This document shows positions 25,991-37,619 of a stretch of 64,000 nt of DNA, piece by piece. How positions within the stretch are numbered: the first letter of the stretch is position 1; each line of letters opens with the position of its first letter. The stretch covers positions 2,170,001 to 2,234,000 of the forward strand of contig JARYHS010006964.1 of the NCBI GenBank assembly GCA_031002005.1. The letters run 5' to 3'. The stretch is from Vandiemenella viatica. Its lineage: Eukaryota; Arthropoda; Insecta; Orthoptera; Morabidae. The translations under genes were made by a program, and so were the position numbers. A model generated the notes under the pieces. It ran no database searches. It was given only the letters and a program-made list of their open reading frames with translations, and was not told the DNA's origin.

Positions 25991-26109
25991 GCTTTCACGA
26001 CACATTTCTCAATAGCCTTTTGCAGTTCTGGTCGCTAGCTTATCGTCCAAATGTTTGTCTGTAGGGATCCTAGGCGTTGCTCTACAGTTCACTATTCAAC
26101 AGAAATTAC

Positions 26110-26880
26110 ATGTCTTCTTTGTGTCCTGAATTTTATGAAGAAAATGGCAAGACGTCATGGTGCATTGAGGAAGAAATCATGGAGATTATTACGAGGAATG
26201 ACACTGAGGATGAACTACTTGATTTTGATGGAAGTGATAGCTTTTCTACAGAATCGGAAGGCTGTAGTCATAAATCATACTCGTCAGCAGGGGTGACAAT
26301 GCAGTCTCATGTTTCAACAAAAGATGTTAGTTGTTCTGAATCTGAAGAACCAGAAAGTGATAGGGAAACTCTTACGAAGAAATTACATCTTAGTGATAAA
26401 TCTGACTGGAAAGAAAATGATTTTCGTCCAGTTAGTCACGCATTTGATGATACACTGTCGGGACATGTGTGCCAAATATGGAATGTGCCAAATATTTTGT
26501 CAGTTTTCATGTTATGTTTTTACAGAAGAACTGATGAAATATGAATCGGTTTTATATAACCACTATGGAGAATATTCTAGAATCAGTGCATTCTTGATAA
26601 TCAAAGTGGAAAGATACTGAATATGATGAAATTTTTTGTTTCATAGCTATTTGTCTTCTGATGAATCGCGTGAAAAAATTGAAAATTAGCTAATATTGGA
26701 CCAGAGATGTTCTTCTAAATACCGCAATTCTTGTTGAACTTATGTCCCGATACCACTTTTTGTTACCCTGGTGAGGTTTCGTGAGATTTCTCCGACCCCC
26801 CCCCCCCCCCGCCCAATTTCAACTCGCGTGATAATGGACAGACACTTCATAGCTTTGAAATGTTTAAAAATCTGTTGAGT
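26110..26880 (+). pseudogene. piggyBac transposase, N-terminal part, broken
   Basis: From the ATG at 26110 (MSSLCPEFYEENGKTSW) an acidic, serine-rich N-terminal region of about 110 residues leads to HAFDDTLSGH and then, after a frameshift near 26490, to a block resembling FTEELMKYESVLYNHYGEY. This order (acidic tail, FD.SG, FF.EEL) is typical of piggyBac-family transposases. Later scraps (MSRYHFLLPW-like at about 26740) precede a C run. The catalytic Asp blocks and the C-terminal cysteine-rich region are not recognisable. Non-functional. Confidence 0.6.
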
Positions 26881-27611
26881 ACTTATGCGGAACAAATTTA
26901 ATCAAAGAAACAATATTATGTACAATCGGGTAATTACAAAGCGCAGCAACATTCAGTCAATATCGAGATAGTTTGGGAATCTACATCTACAAAGATATTC
27001 CGCAAGCCAAATTTCGGTGTGTGGGGGAGGATGCTTCTGCAATTATCATTTGCGGGTGTCTTTTTATATTCGTGAATAGCACTAGGAAAAATCGGATACC
27101 TTTAACTCTCTGTATAAGTTCGAATATCTCTAATTTAACAGTCGTGGTCTGAATGCGGTATGTAAGTGTGGAAGTAAAATATTTCTAGCATCTTCTTCGA
27201 ATATACGCTCTTTAAATGTCAACAATAACACTCTGATACAGTAAGGAACATATAGAAAATTGCAGTTGTTATAAACGGGTATGCAAGAAATAACTATTAA
27301 GGTAAATTTAAGAATCATGATGCTTTCGACATAAGCTGTGATAATCTAGTAAAAACTACTTGCAAGATGTAATTATTAGTGACGAATAATAACGTTACTG
27401 ATTGTTTGATTCTGCTGTAATTTATTTGCAGAGAAACTATGTAGTGCGAGTATTTATTGTGTATCAGCCATGAGAGGTTATGCCAGGAATATTCAGCACT
27501 GGGCGGGTGGGACAGCGTGGGCCGCTCCGTCCCCAGGAATAATCACTTAGCACAGGTAGCCGGCCTCAGCGCGGCAGGTGGACGACCCACTGTCAGCAGT
27601 CAAAGGGTTAA

Positions 27612-29429
27612 GCTGCAAGTAACATTTTTTGGGATCATTTTTGTTTATTGATTATATCAATAATCTTCCCAGTGGATAAAGCTTTCATAATCTTATCCTA
27701 GAATAATAATTTCATGTAGTATCATACCAGGTAACAGCATTTCTTACCTGCTGTACAATGTGCTTCTATTATACCCTCCTAACCTAACCTGGCAACCCTT
27801 ACTAGTGATATGTGACACAGAGTTTAACATGGATTTTGAACCACAGAGTATCCTAGCATCTAGACATTAACAAAGTATAGGTGGAGATCAGTTTTAAAAT
27901 GCCCAAAAAATTCTAGCCAACACCTTGATTTGAATTGGGGATGTTCCATATACACTCACATATTCTTTCTGCCTTAAGTCACAAGACTATTTATTTTCAT
28001 TATTTTATATATTATTTAATCTTTTACCTGTCTGTTATTGGTTGTTTTTTGTGTTGTCCATTTCATAAACAATCAAAGAAGCATCACTTGCCTTTTTCCA
28101 ATGTGCAGTAAATTTTATGCATTTATTTTGTCATTAACATACCAGTGTCTGTGCTTGGACTTACCCTATTGTGGTAAGGAGGAGTCTATTCTTCTGTCAG
28201 TTTTAATTTTCATGTCTGATGCTGTTAATACTGAACAACTCCCTGGATAACAAATGTTTCTCTTGTAATTTGTATTAATATCAATAGATCTCTATTTGAA
28301 TTGGAGATACATATTATACAGTATAAGCTTTCATATGTTGTACTTATTTCAGCTCATACTGTACATTTAAAAGTTAGTATGCATAGTACGTATTGTTTGT
28401 TTTTATATAACAATTATAATTAATAAAGAACAGAGGAGAAGCCAGTATATTGGTGAACCATGTTGTGAGAAAGAAATAATTGGATAGCTAATATCTAATT
28501 ATTTAAGAAATATGATTAAATTTGGAAAAATATAGCATGTTTCATATTACTCACGATGAACAACGTTTAAGATATCTGGTATTACAATCTGCTGCTAAGT
28601 ATGGTCCTACCTGCAGAGTTCAGATGATGTGGGAAAGACCTTGATGCCTCTGTGAATCAGCTATTCAGGTTACTTTAGCTGTGGGAATTTCTGTTTCTAG
28701 TTGTTTGGAGGATAAGTAATTTGTCTCTTGACTATTAATAATGATAAAAAAAAGTTTGTTAGTGAGGACAATAAATTTGCTGTTAATTGGTAATAATAGA
28801 GGGCACGTTAACCTTGATTATCGGGATTCCAGATAAATAGGGCAGTATATTATTACAATACAATTTTCTTTTAATAAAACCTGTCAGTTAAAAAAAAAAC
28901 TTTAAATTTAAAATACACCATTGTTGGCTATTGCTATGCCGTCAAGCAAAATTGTTAACGCTATTTTCTGGATAGCCATTAGCATTGCATTATTAATTTT
29001 TTCCAAAAACTGTAGAATTCACTGACTGTACTATAAGAGCAACAACAAATGTCATAATGGTTTGAAATTAAAAAAAAATTAAATTTGAAACTTATTCTTC
29101 AAAATGAACCCACATTAAAATGAAAGTGTTTGGGAGTTTTTTTGAGTAGAAAACCTACTTTTGTTAGCTTTTACGCATAATTTGCTTCATGCCCCAGGGC
29201 TGAAGTAATTTTTTTTTTTTAAATAATTGATAAAAAATGTAATTTTCAACCAATAGAAACCTTAAAATCTTAATATTTCAAATCATCATTAAAATTTATT
29301 CAGTCATTTATATACAATTAAAAAAATATAAAATGGAAAAATAAAAGGTGAATAATATTCAGATCCCTGAAAAATGAAATTGACACTTTGCTCATTGAAA
29401 AATACTTCATTAACCCAGTGAAGTTTTGA

Positions 29430-29430
<1 letters not shown>
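27612..29430. other. No gene recognised
   Basis: AT-rich non-coding sequence between the piggyBac element and the long A tract. Confidence 0.45.

Positions 29431-29479
<49 letters not shown>
29431..29479. repeat. Poly-A tract of 49 bases
   Basis: Uninterrupted A run, mirrored 300 bases later by a T32 run (29783-29814). No retroelement body could be tied to it. Confidence 0.9.
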
Positions 29480-29481
<2 letters not shown>

Positions 29482-29780
29482 AAATTGTCATCTGCAAACC
29501 ATTTGGAACTCTTAAATTTCTTAGAGTGGTCCATGACCCAATAAAATCAAATTTATGTTGATGGGCTGTCTGATCCTTGCAAGTAATACTTAGTATGTTT
29601 TTCTCATATATCTTGAATCTCATATTACAGTTGTGACTTGTATGGTTATTAGTATCTGGGAAGATTCTGTGAAGAAAATTTGTTTATTAATCTCCAGACA
29701 GATCTCATAATTTCTAATGGTTTCATTATTATTGCAGTTGTGATATATATCTGGATAATTCTACATCCATCATATACAGT

Positions 29781-29818
<38 letters not shown>

Positions 29819-29833
29819 GGTTAAAAAATTGAG

Positions 29834-30321
29834 CTTCAACAAAAAAAATTAGTTTTGTGTTCTGAACTAAGTGATGTTAGAGTGGCGGAGAAGTTACAAA
29901 CTAACAGAACACCTTCAATCCAGTGTGATGTGCGCAGTGCGAGTCCATGCAATGAGCCCAGTGCTGGCACCATTGCAGTTGCTAGTGAGTCGCAGTATAT
30001 ATGTGCCATGTGTCTTCAGTATTTCTCCTCAAGGGACTTGCTAATAAGCCATGTCTTTAGTCATGACATATGCGTAAATTCGCCATTACATATTTTTCAA
30101 GAAAACAAGAATGTTATAATTAAAGAACCATCATTAATAGAACATGCTTGTGCGTCCTGTGGAGACAATTTTTTAACTAGGTGCTCTCTCACAAAACACA
30201 TTTTTACCCACATTTCAGCTGTTGCAGTGCCATTATATGTTTGTTCATATTGCTCTAAAGTATTTAAAGATTCAACAAAACTCCAATTTCATAATTATAC
30301 CAGCAGAACATCACGAAGAAG
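29834..30321 (+). CDS. Zinc-finger exon A of the ZNF2 gene
   Basis: An internal exon with no in-frame ATG before its first finger. Residues include SQYICAMCLQYF...H-x3-H, then HACASCGDNF...H-x3-H, two complete C2H2 fingers about 37 residues apart, then a third start YVCSYCSKVF whose second His is missing. The exon ends at 30321 with AAG|GTAAGA, a consensus donor, leaving a phase-2 codon. Upstream, T32 plus AACAG (29783-29819) looks like an acceptor, but using it puts TAA at 29822-29824 in frame. An alternative acceptor TTGAG at 29829-29833 avoids the stop and gives phase 0. Inference: joined to the exon at 36083, which completes the codon as AGG. Likely nuclear DNA-binding protein. Confidence 0.65.
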
Positions 30322-30530
30322 GTAAGATGACTACTTATTTTGTATTGATGCTGCATTTATGTGTAAGATTTATTTCTTATTATTTGAAAATTGACCATGA
30401 TACTGAATATATATCTGCTTAGTAATCTTGATTTTAATCAACTGAGAAGTTACTGTTTGATTGTATAGCTAACATAGCTGCAGTCGACTGTGTAGTTTAT
30501 GGTTTAAGTCATAAGAGGGTTCTAATAATA

Positions 30531-31709
30531 CCGGGTGTTTCTAAATGATTATCGTGGTTTTAATGCTTTATAGTATTGATTACATAAAACATTAAATTAT
30601 AATTAATACATGACATGAAAGATTAATTCAATCAGTTCTGTTTGTTGGTACCTGTGTGCATGATCATGCAATGTTTCCTCTGTCATTCGTTATGAAATGC
30701 TATTAGCAACAATGGCGATTAGTGAGGAGAAAGCTTTTTGTGCTCTGCAGTTTGCAAAGACTGAATACTGTGCTATGTGCATTCTGGATTATGTTCAAAT
30801 GTGATCCCTCAAGTGATAATATCCATAGATGGTATCTTCAGTTTGAAAATACCAGCTGCCTTTGCAAAGGCAAGAGTACGGGATGACCAAGGGTTAGTGA
30901 AGAGTGTATTGAGCAAGTGAGTATTTCAGATGTAGCCCGAAGAAATCAGTTCGGAAGGCTAATTGTGAATTAACAATTCCGGCGAGGACTGTTTGGAAAG
31001 TTTTACGGAAATGCTTATAACTACGCCTTATCGTTTGCAGTTGTTATGGGCTCTAAAGCCGACTTTGCCCGTGAAATTTTGTTGCACAATGATGAAGATT
31101 TTCTGGATCATGTTGTTTTCAGAGATGAATCGACATTTCACCTCAGTGGACTTGTGAACATTCATAATCTGTGCATCTGGGGCTCAGAAAATACTTACAA
31201 GATGGTAAGATTTCAATGACACTCCCCTAAACTTAATTTGTTTGTGCCGTGTCTCGGCAGAATGTGTATGGGCCTTTCTTCTGTGGAGAAACAACTGTAA
31301 CAGTTACTTCCTACCTTGATGCTCTACAGCTATGGCTATTTCCCCAATTGGTAGAAGATGAACCAAATAATTTCATTTGGCAGCAAGATGGTGCACCACC
31401 TTAGTAGCATAACGATGTACACGATTGGTTGAATGTCCTTAACCACTGGATTAGCCGCAAAGGGCCAAAAGACAGAGCTTGTTTCGCATAGCCTCCACGC
31501 TCTCCCAGTCTGACGCCATGTGATTTCTACCTGTGGGGGGTTCATAATGGATTGTGTGTATGTGCCTTCACTACCTGTCGAACGTTTGAAGCTATAACTG
31601 TTCGAGTTGATCTTTTATTTCATGTATTAATTATAATTCTACAATTTATACAATAAATATTACAAAGCATTAAAACCCCGATATTCATTTAGAAACATCT
31701 TGTTCAATA
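30531..31709 (+). mobile_element. Tc1/mariner-type transposon (Tc3-like), decayed
   Basis: Inverted repeats of roughly 75 bp bound the element. The left copy has TGTTTCTAAATGATTATCG and GGTTTTAATGCTTT (30538-30575); the right copy (31626-31705) carries its complement with TTTAGAAACA. The broken transposase reads, in pieces, FRDESTFHLSGLVN, then the second catalytic block QQDGAPP, then a degenerate third block ending TPCDFY, as in the Tc1/mariner DD(34)D family. Stops and frameshifts are frequent. TA flanks are plausible on both sides but the tips do not align exactly. It sits in the intron between the two ZNF2 exons in the same orientation. Confidence 0.8.
30712..31615 (+). pseudogene. Tc1/mariner transposase remnant
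   Basis: Begins MAISEEKAFCALQFAKTE and continues with a helix-turn-helix-like region, interrupted by stops near 30884 and 30970. The catalytic part keeps FRDESTFHLSG and QQDGAPP with its Asp. The end reads CVYVPSLPVERL. Multiple frame changes make it inactive. Confidence 0.75.
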
Positions 31710-33354
31710 CCAGCTGTGTTTGGTAACTGTATACTCTCGACTCAGTGTCTGTACATGGATGTCTAAACGAACAACTTCTGTGCGCTCGCTGACCACTTCT
31801 TATATCCTATCACAAACATGCATTAATTCGGAATCTAATGCCTTCTCTTGGCAATTTACAACCCTTACATCACGCAAATGCAAAGGACCAGAAATAATAG
31901 GCTGTCCACCCAAATGCCTTCTTTGGACAGTTTGAACAGAAAATTCATATAAACATTAGTTTTATCCTCGCAGTCTTATATCTACTCTTGGCTGCTCCAA
32001 ATGTTATGCATTGAGCTGCTACAGATGATTTTGAACATAAATGAAGGGAACACAGTGGTTTTTTGGATGCTGATTGTTAGTTAAGATGTTGAAAAATCTG
32101 GAGGAGGTACACTGCCTGAGGAGGGCCAATCTTGTGCTATGTTGACAACTTCTCGAGTCTGGAACCTGAATTGCATATTGTGGGAGAGTTCATTTGTTTG
32201 GTAATTTTGTGTACATGACAAAATAAGGAATGTCCAGTTTCCACTGGATCTTTTAAGTAATTTTATTTTAGTATCTAAAAATAGTGCTTTGGTGTCTCCT
32301 TGAAATATTGTGTCATCGTAAAATTCCTTCACTTTCCTTACTTCATCACTAATAGAATTCATCCAAAGTTATTGATATTTTATGAGCCTATTCCTTCGCT
32401 TTCAATATTGAATAAATGGGCAGTTGAATGAAAAATGGAAAAATCTACATGAATGCCTACCAACAACCAACAAGCACAGATAAATACTTCAAGAAAGTGA
32501 AACAATATTTTGTTGTACTATTGGCAATTAATGTTGTTTCCAATAGCTAAGTTGATAGGCATATGAGGAAGAAGGGTATGGTACATTTTACATTAAACAT
32601 CAAATCCAAGAAAACTTACTTGCAAAATTAGATGCCAAATTTGTTAAATTGAGGCAAATACAAATTTGAAAACGAAGTTCCGTTATAACGAGGATCTTAT
32701 CAATTAAGTATTCCATTTTTTTTTCCTGTGGTACTGATGATTTCCACCACTGATCACCAGAAATGAAACACTTTTGAACACAGGGCTTTGAAAGTTATTA
32801 GCAAATCTTTTTACCACTTGCAGTGCCTCTATAGAAAGTGTAGTAATGTTTGGTTATGACTAAAGACTTTTTTTATGTGATTGAATTTGGTAGTGAAATA
32901 GTTGAAGGAGTTGCGTTTTAAAACCAGAGCACATAATCTGTTGATGTGCACTAAAAGAAAATTGATTAATAATGAACATTTATGGTACATCATAGATTAC
33001 ACCATATTTAGGTGATCATATTAAACTTGCAAAGTTGCATGTTGATTGAAAACCAGTTGATATACAGTATAAAAAGGTGTAATCGATTGCATTTGTTTGA
33101 ATGGTTATTGCTGGTATTTTTTTGAATCAGAGAATTATTTGTATTGATTGTCTTGAAAATCTGAAAACTACGGGCACAAAGTTCACAATTTTTAGAACCA
33201 AGTGAATAAAAAATATCTTCAGCAAATGATGATAAAGAATCATCTCTGTCAGACACCTACATTACGAAGGTACATAAACAATGGAGAAACTGAGAGAAGC
33301 ATATTATGAATTTACTAATATATTTCATTTATTGCTTTCAATGCAAAACTTATA
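31710..33354. other. Intron sequence, nothing recognised
   Basis: Non-coding. A 93-codon minus ORF (32081-32362) has no recognisable domain. Confidence 0.4.
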
Positions 33355-34593
33355 TATGAGGTTTGTGAGAAAAGTAATGAGACCTTTTTACTTACTAAAG
33401 CTTTTTTTTTTCCAAAGTAGTTCTCTTGGGCAGCTATACATCGGTGGAGTCGTTTCCACTCTCGCTAGTATCGCTGTAAGGCTTCAACTGGTAGGGCTGT
33501 TAACTGATCGGTCGCAGACATTTGCATGTTCTGGTGAGTTCCAAAATGACTTCCTATTAAGACATGTTTCAATTGCTTAAATCAGGTGAGTAGGGGGGTT
33601 GAGTAGCAACTGGAAAGTGTTTTGAGGAAAATGATAGAACAAGCTGTGTGACATGGGGCATTGTAATGATGAAGCATCCACTTGTCTGCAATGTTTGGTC
33701 TCATACAAATCTCTCCAGATCGTTTAAAGGACACCTTTGTAAAACACCTGGTTGACAGTTTGTCCGGGAGGAACAAATTCTTTATGCACCATACTCCTAA
33801 CATCAAAAAACCAAATCAGCATTGTTTTGATCTTTGATTTGCTCATTTGATATTTTTTCGGTCAAGGAGATGAGGGAGTGTGCAATTCTTTGTTTTGTTA
33901 TAGGATCGTACTCGAATATCCAGGATTCATCACCTGTGATCACATGTTTGACGAATTCTTGGTCATTGTTTATCCTCTTAAGAAAATCAACTCACTTGTT
34001 TCTTCGATTGTCCTTCCATTCAGTTGTGAGGTTTCTGGCACCATTTTGGCACAAACCTTTTGCATGTTCAAATTGTCTGTCAAAGTGTGATGTATGGTGA
34101 ATGTGTTTATTTTAACTGTTCATTCGTCATCCTTATTGTTAAATGACGGTCAGATCACAAGAGCCTTCACATGCTCAACTTTTTTGTCAGTTGTTGAGCT
34201 TATGGTTCTGCCTGAGCGAGGTTTATCTTCAATATGTTCTCGGCCTTCCAAAAATGATTTGTGCCAGCAGAAAACTTGTGCTCTTGGTAAGCAATGTTCC
34301 CCATAGAGCTGTTTCAACTTTTTAAAGGTCACACCCGCGGATTCTCCAAGCTTAACACAAAACTTAAATGCACAACATTGCTCTAAATTCCAATGTTCCA
34401 TTTCTGTAACACACAACAGAGACACATCTTCACTGATGGTCCTGTCAAAACTAATGTGTTGGCTTAATGGAGTTGAAACTCAGACTGAGCATGTAAAAGG
34501 GATGAGCAAATAAGCATAGCACAAACTGGCAGACACAGTTTGCCAGATCGCTCACAGTTTACCAATCTTATTACTTTTCACACATATCTCGCA
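33355..34593 (-). mobile_element. mariner element, 1.24 kb, decayed
   Basis: Terminal repeats match at 15 of the outer 20 bases: the left end has GGTTTGTGAGAAAAGTAAT (33360-33378) and the right end, on the minus strand, ATATGTGTGAAAAGTAAT (34587-34570). Both are flanked by TA. Length is standard for mariner. The minus-strand transposase is broken (separate entry). It lies in the ZNF2 intron, opposite in orientation to the gene. Confidence 0.85.
33580..34425 (-). pseudogene. mariner transposase, broken
   Basis: The N-terminal part (from 34425) has EQCCAFKFCVKLGESAG, then VFCWHKSFLEGREHIEDKPR and SGRTISS, the paired helix-turn-helix region of mariner transposases. The C-terminal part near 33690 reads NIADKWMLHHYNAPCH. 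Here the catalytic Asp normally found in HHDNAPCH is Tyr. The middle is lost to stops and frameshifts. Inactive. Confidence 0.85.
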
Positions 34594-36082
34594 TAAATGG
34601 AAAATATTACAAATAAATCAAATGATAGCTGACATAGATTGATTTTTCAGACCAACTAGAATCAAATAAGGAACTCAATACATTCTTTGGAAGTTTGTTG
34701 GACATATTATATTAACTTATAGTTGGGCTGTGTAGAAAGTTAATGTTTTTTACTAAACATTTCTTTCCCTTTATGCCTGATAAATTTCACCTTACCATCG
34801 AATGCATTGCTTTTTAATTTTTATATAGAAATTGGAATTGATTTTGATACTTTCTTATAGAAAATCAAATCGCCAAAAGTAGAAGCATTTTCTTTCTGGC
34901 GCCATCTTCCTAGAGAGTGTTGGCGACCATCCTGGAATACTTCTAAATATTATCTGTTGCTGTTAATAAGCATTCACTGTTGTAGCTGTTAAGCCACAGA
35001 GAGATGCTCTCCATATAAGAATCTACTTTTTCGTTTCTATATCTATATAAGCTGAATATCATGTTTTTTGAAGATTGATGCAAGTTCATTTTTTTTTTTT
35101 ACTAATTTCTTTATTTAGCAAACAAGTGCTTTTCAGTTGTGCATTAAGATCACAGTGTTAACTGCCGAGAATATGTTGTTTAGGGCTTAACAGTTTATCT
35201 TGGTAGGTATTCTGTAAAATGTCTTGATAATATCTGTTGCTTCATTTGTTCTCCAACTCTGATTTGTGAAGTGATTCCAGTTCAGCTCTCTTATAATGTC
35301 GATGTATTTATTTACTCTCAAGAGCTAAGTATTTCGATTAATTAAGGTGGATACCTTTCTTAATACTGCAAAATGCCTTTACATATTTAATAAAGTCATA
35401 ACATTCAGTAAAAAATCCATAAACTCAATATCTCTATTTACTGAGATGTTATACCTTTTTTACTAAAAAAAATCACCTATTATGTGAAATTAATGACAGT
35501 GGGAACTAAACCAATATTTCATATTTGTATTGTGGTATCATCCTGTTTCATTTAATAATAAAAGAATTCTAGGATAGATAAGCAGTCATTTAACTCCAAA
35601 TATAATATTATTGGTCTATTGAGCAATTAAAATCTTTTAACTAATTGATTTTGGAGTTTCAGGGACCAAAAAATCAATATTATTTGTGCCTTTAATTTTT
35701 TTTATAAATAGGCAGTATTTTACACTATTAGCAACTAAGTGAGTAAATTTTAAAATCAGTAGTTGATAATACTAGTGTCTACTTTATAAAATACAGAAGC
35801 ATTTTTCAACATTTTTCATAGAGTATATAGATTACAGATTTTTACTATAAATCACATTTTTGGTCAGTCAGGGCTCTACAGTCTGCAAATGTATTGGGCT
35901 TAGTGGGAGCACATTTTGCTACTTACGTAGTGTACTATTATATAGAATGTTGCAGTATATGCTAAAAAATTTAGTCTACTAGTTTTAAAACTGAAAATAT
36001 ATCTATGAATTATCGCTAAATATACTTCGCCAGAGTAAAAAATGGTCACCACATAATAACATACAAGTTTTTCTGTGTCTAG
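34594..36082. other. Intron sequence, nothing recognised
   Basis: AT-rich. Ends in TTTTTCTGTGTCTAG, the acceptor of the ZNF2 terminal exon. Confidence 0.5.
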
Positions 36083-37436
36083 GCATTCCTGTGACAGCAA
36101 AATTAGCAGTTACACTTGTGGGCAGCAACTTTATACTGATGATCTTCAAACCAACGGTATAGAGGAGAAGCCAGTCACTTCCAACATTTACAGCAATAGG
36201 ATTCATTTGGGTCAACAGCAATATTCGTGTAAAATTTGTGGAAAATCTTATACAGATTATTCCACACTTACAAAGCACAAGAGGTTTAATTCCAGTGAAT
36301 GCCAATTTTCTAATAACATATGTTCAAAATCATTTACATCATCTAGAAACCTCGTATTCTTGTAATTTTTGTGGAAAATCATTTACAGTGTCTAGCAGAC
36401 TTAAACGTCATCAGCTGATTCATTCTGGAGAACGCCCGTTTTCTTGTGATTTTTGTGGAAAATCATTTAGAGAGATTGACAGCCTTAAACGTCATCAGCT
36501 GATTCATTCTGGAGAACGCCAGTTTTATTGTGATTTTTGTGGAAAATCATTTACAAACGATAGAAACTGTAAACGTCATCAGCGGATACATACTAGTAAA
36601 CGTCCGTTTTATTGTGTTGTTTGTGAAAAATCATTTGCAGAGTTTGAAGATCTTGAAAGTCATCAGCGGTTTCATTCTGGTGAACGCCCGGTTCCTTGTG
36701 GTGTTTGTGGAATTTTTTTTACACAATTTGGGAGATTTAAACGTCATCAGTTAATACATTCTGGGCAACTGCCTTTTTCTTGTGATATTTGTGGAAAATC
36801 TTTTACAAGTAATTCTTATCTTAGAAACCACAAGTTTTCTCATTCCAGCGAACGCTCATTCTCTTGTGAAACTTGTGGAAAATCATTTAAACATTCCCCA
36901 GACCTTAAAACTCATCAGCGGATTCATTCTGGAGAACTGCCTTTTTCTTGTGATATTTGTGGAAAATCTTTTACAAGTAATTCTAATCTTAGACATCACA
37001 AGATTTCTCATTCCAGCGAACGCTCATTCTCTTGTAAAAACTTGTGGAAAATCATTTAAACATTCCCCACACCTTAAAACTCATCAGCGGATTCATTCTG
37101 GTGAACGCCCGTTTTCTTGTGATATTTGCGGAAAAAGTTTTATGTGGTCTGGTGATCGCACTAGGCATCAGTTAAGTCATTCAGATGAACGGCCATTTAC
37201 TTGTGAAGTTTGTGGAAAATCGTTCCCAGAAAATGGATTACTTAAGAAGCATTTACGTGTCCATTTTGGTGAACGCCAGTTTTCTTGTGATGTGTGCGGA
37301 AAATGTTTTTTTGCTGGCAGGAGATTACAGAAGGCATCAGGTAACTCATTCAAATGAACGCCCGTTTATTTGTGAAGTTTGTGGAAAATCATTTAGACAC
37401 GCCAGTAATCTCAAACGTCATCTGCGTATTCATTAA
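36083..37436 (+). pseudogene. C2H2 zinc-finger protein, terminal exon B (ZNF2), three frame breaks
   Basis: The exon follows an acceptor at 36081-36082 and opens in phase 2 (G completing a codon, then HSCDSKISSYTC), matching exon A. About 15 C2H2 units follow. Finger 1 has Asn for its last His; finger 2 lacks its first Cys and its end is removed by a 35-bp deletion near 36352. Fingers 3-10 are intact in the next frame (36361-37030). An extra A in the run at 37036-37040 shifts finger 11, and another inserted base near 37316-37325 shifts finger 14. Fingers 12, 13 and 15 are complete. Linkers are HSGERPF or HSSERSF. The frame ends TAA at 37434-37436. Two insertions of single bases in or near homopolymers could be sequencing errors; the 35-bp deletion is harder to explain that way. 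Role if functional: sequence-specific DNA binding. Confidence 0.75.
36761..37097 (+). repeat. 168-bp tandem duplication of a finger pair
   Basis: The two-finger unit starting CTGGGCAACTGCC at 36761 is repeated from 36929, almost identical (TSNSYLRNH/KHSPDLKTH versus TSNSNLRHH/KHSPHLKTH). The second copy is 169 bp because of one inserted A. Confidence 0.9.
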
Positions 37437-37570
37437 GATGAATGTCCATTATCCTTATGATTGTGTAAAATCATTTATCATATATGTAAGACCTAAAACG
37501 CTTCAACATATTATTTAGGTGATGATCCATTTATTGTGATTTATTCGGAAATTTTTTTGTGGTCTGTGGA
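37437..37570 (+). pseudogene. Decayed fingers beyond the ZNF2 stop
   Basis: After the TAA the frame reads DECPLSL, a stop, then LCKSFI-like, and later GDDPF and a further finger-like stretch with lost cysteines. These are two eroded units of the same array. Confidence 0.6.
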
Positions 37571-37619
37571 TAATATACTGCTGTAAATTGAAATCCCAAA
37601 TCCCAGCTGGAGATCGATA

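Larger units (their letters stand above)
25803..27611 (+). mobile_element. piggyBac-superfamily DNA transposon, complete ends, dead transposase
   Basis: Perfect 14-bp terminal inverted repeats CCCTTTGACTGCTG (25807-25820) and its complement (27594-27607) are each flanked by TTAA (25803-25806, 27608-27611), the piggyBac target duplication. The element is about 1.8 kb, shorter than autonomous piggyBacs (about 2.3-2.5 kb). The left end contains a four- to five-fold repeat of the terminal motif with about 43-bp period (separate entry). A transposase N-terminus lies inside at 26110-26880. A run of 14 C follows at about 26797. The perfect TTAA and repeats indicate a genuine single insertion. Confidence 0.88.

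Noticed and set aside
29304..29534. Minus ORF with a long Phe run
   Set aside because: Product of the 49-base A tract.
32081..32362. 93-codon minus ORF in the ZNF2 intron
   Set aside because: No recognisable domain, splice context or repeat; could not be supported as a gene.
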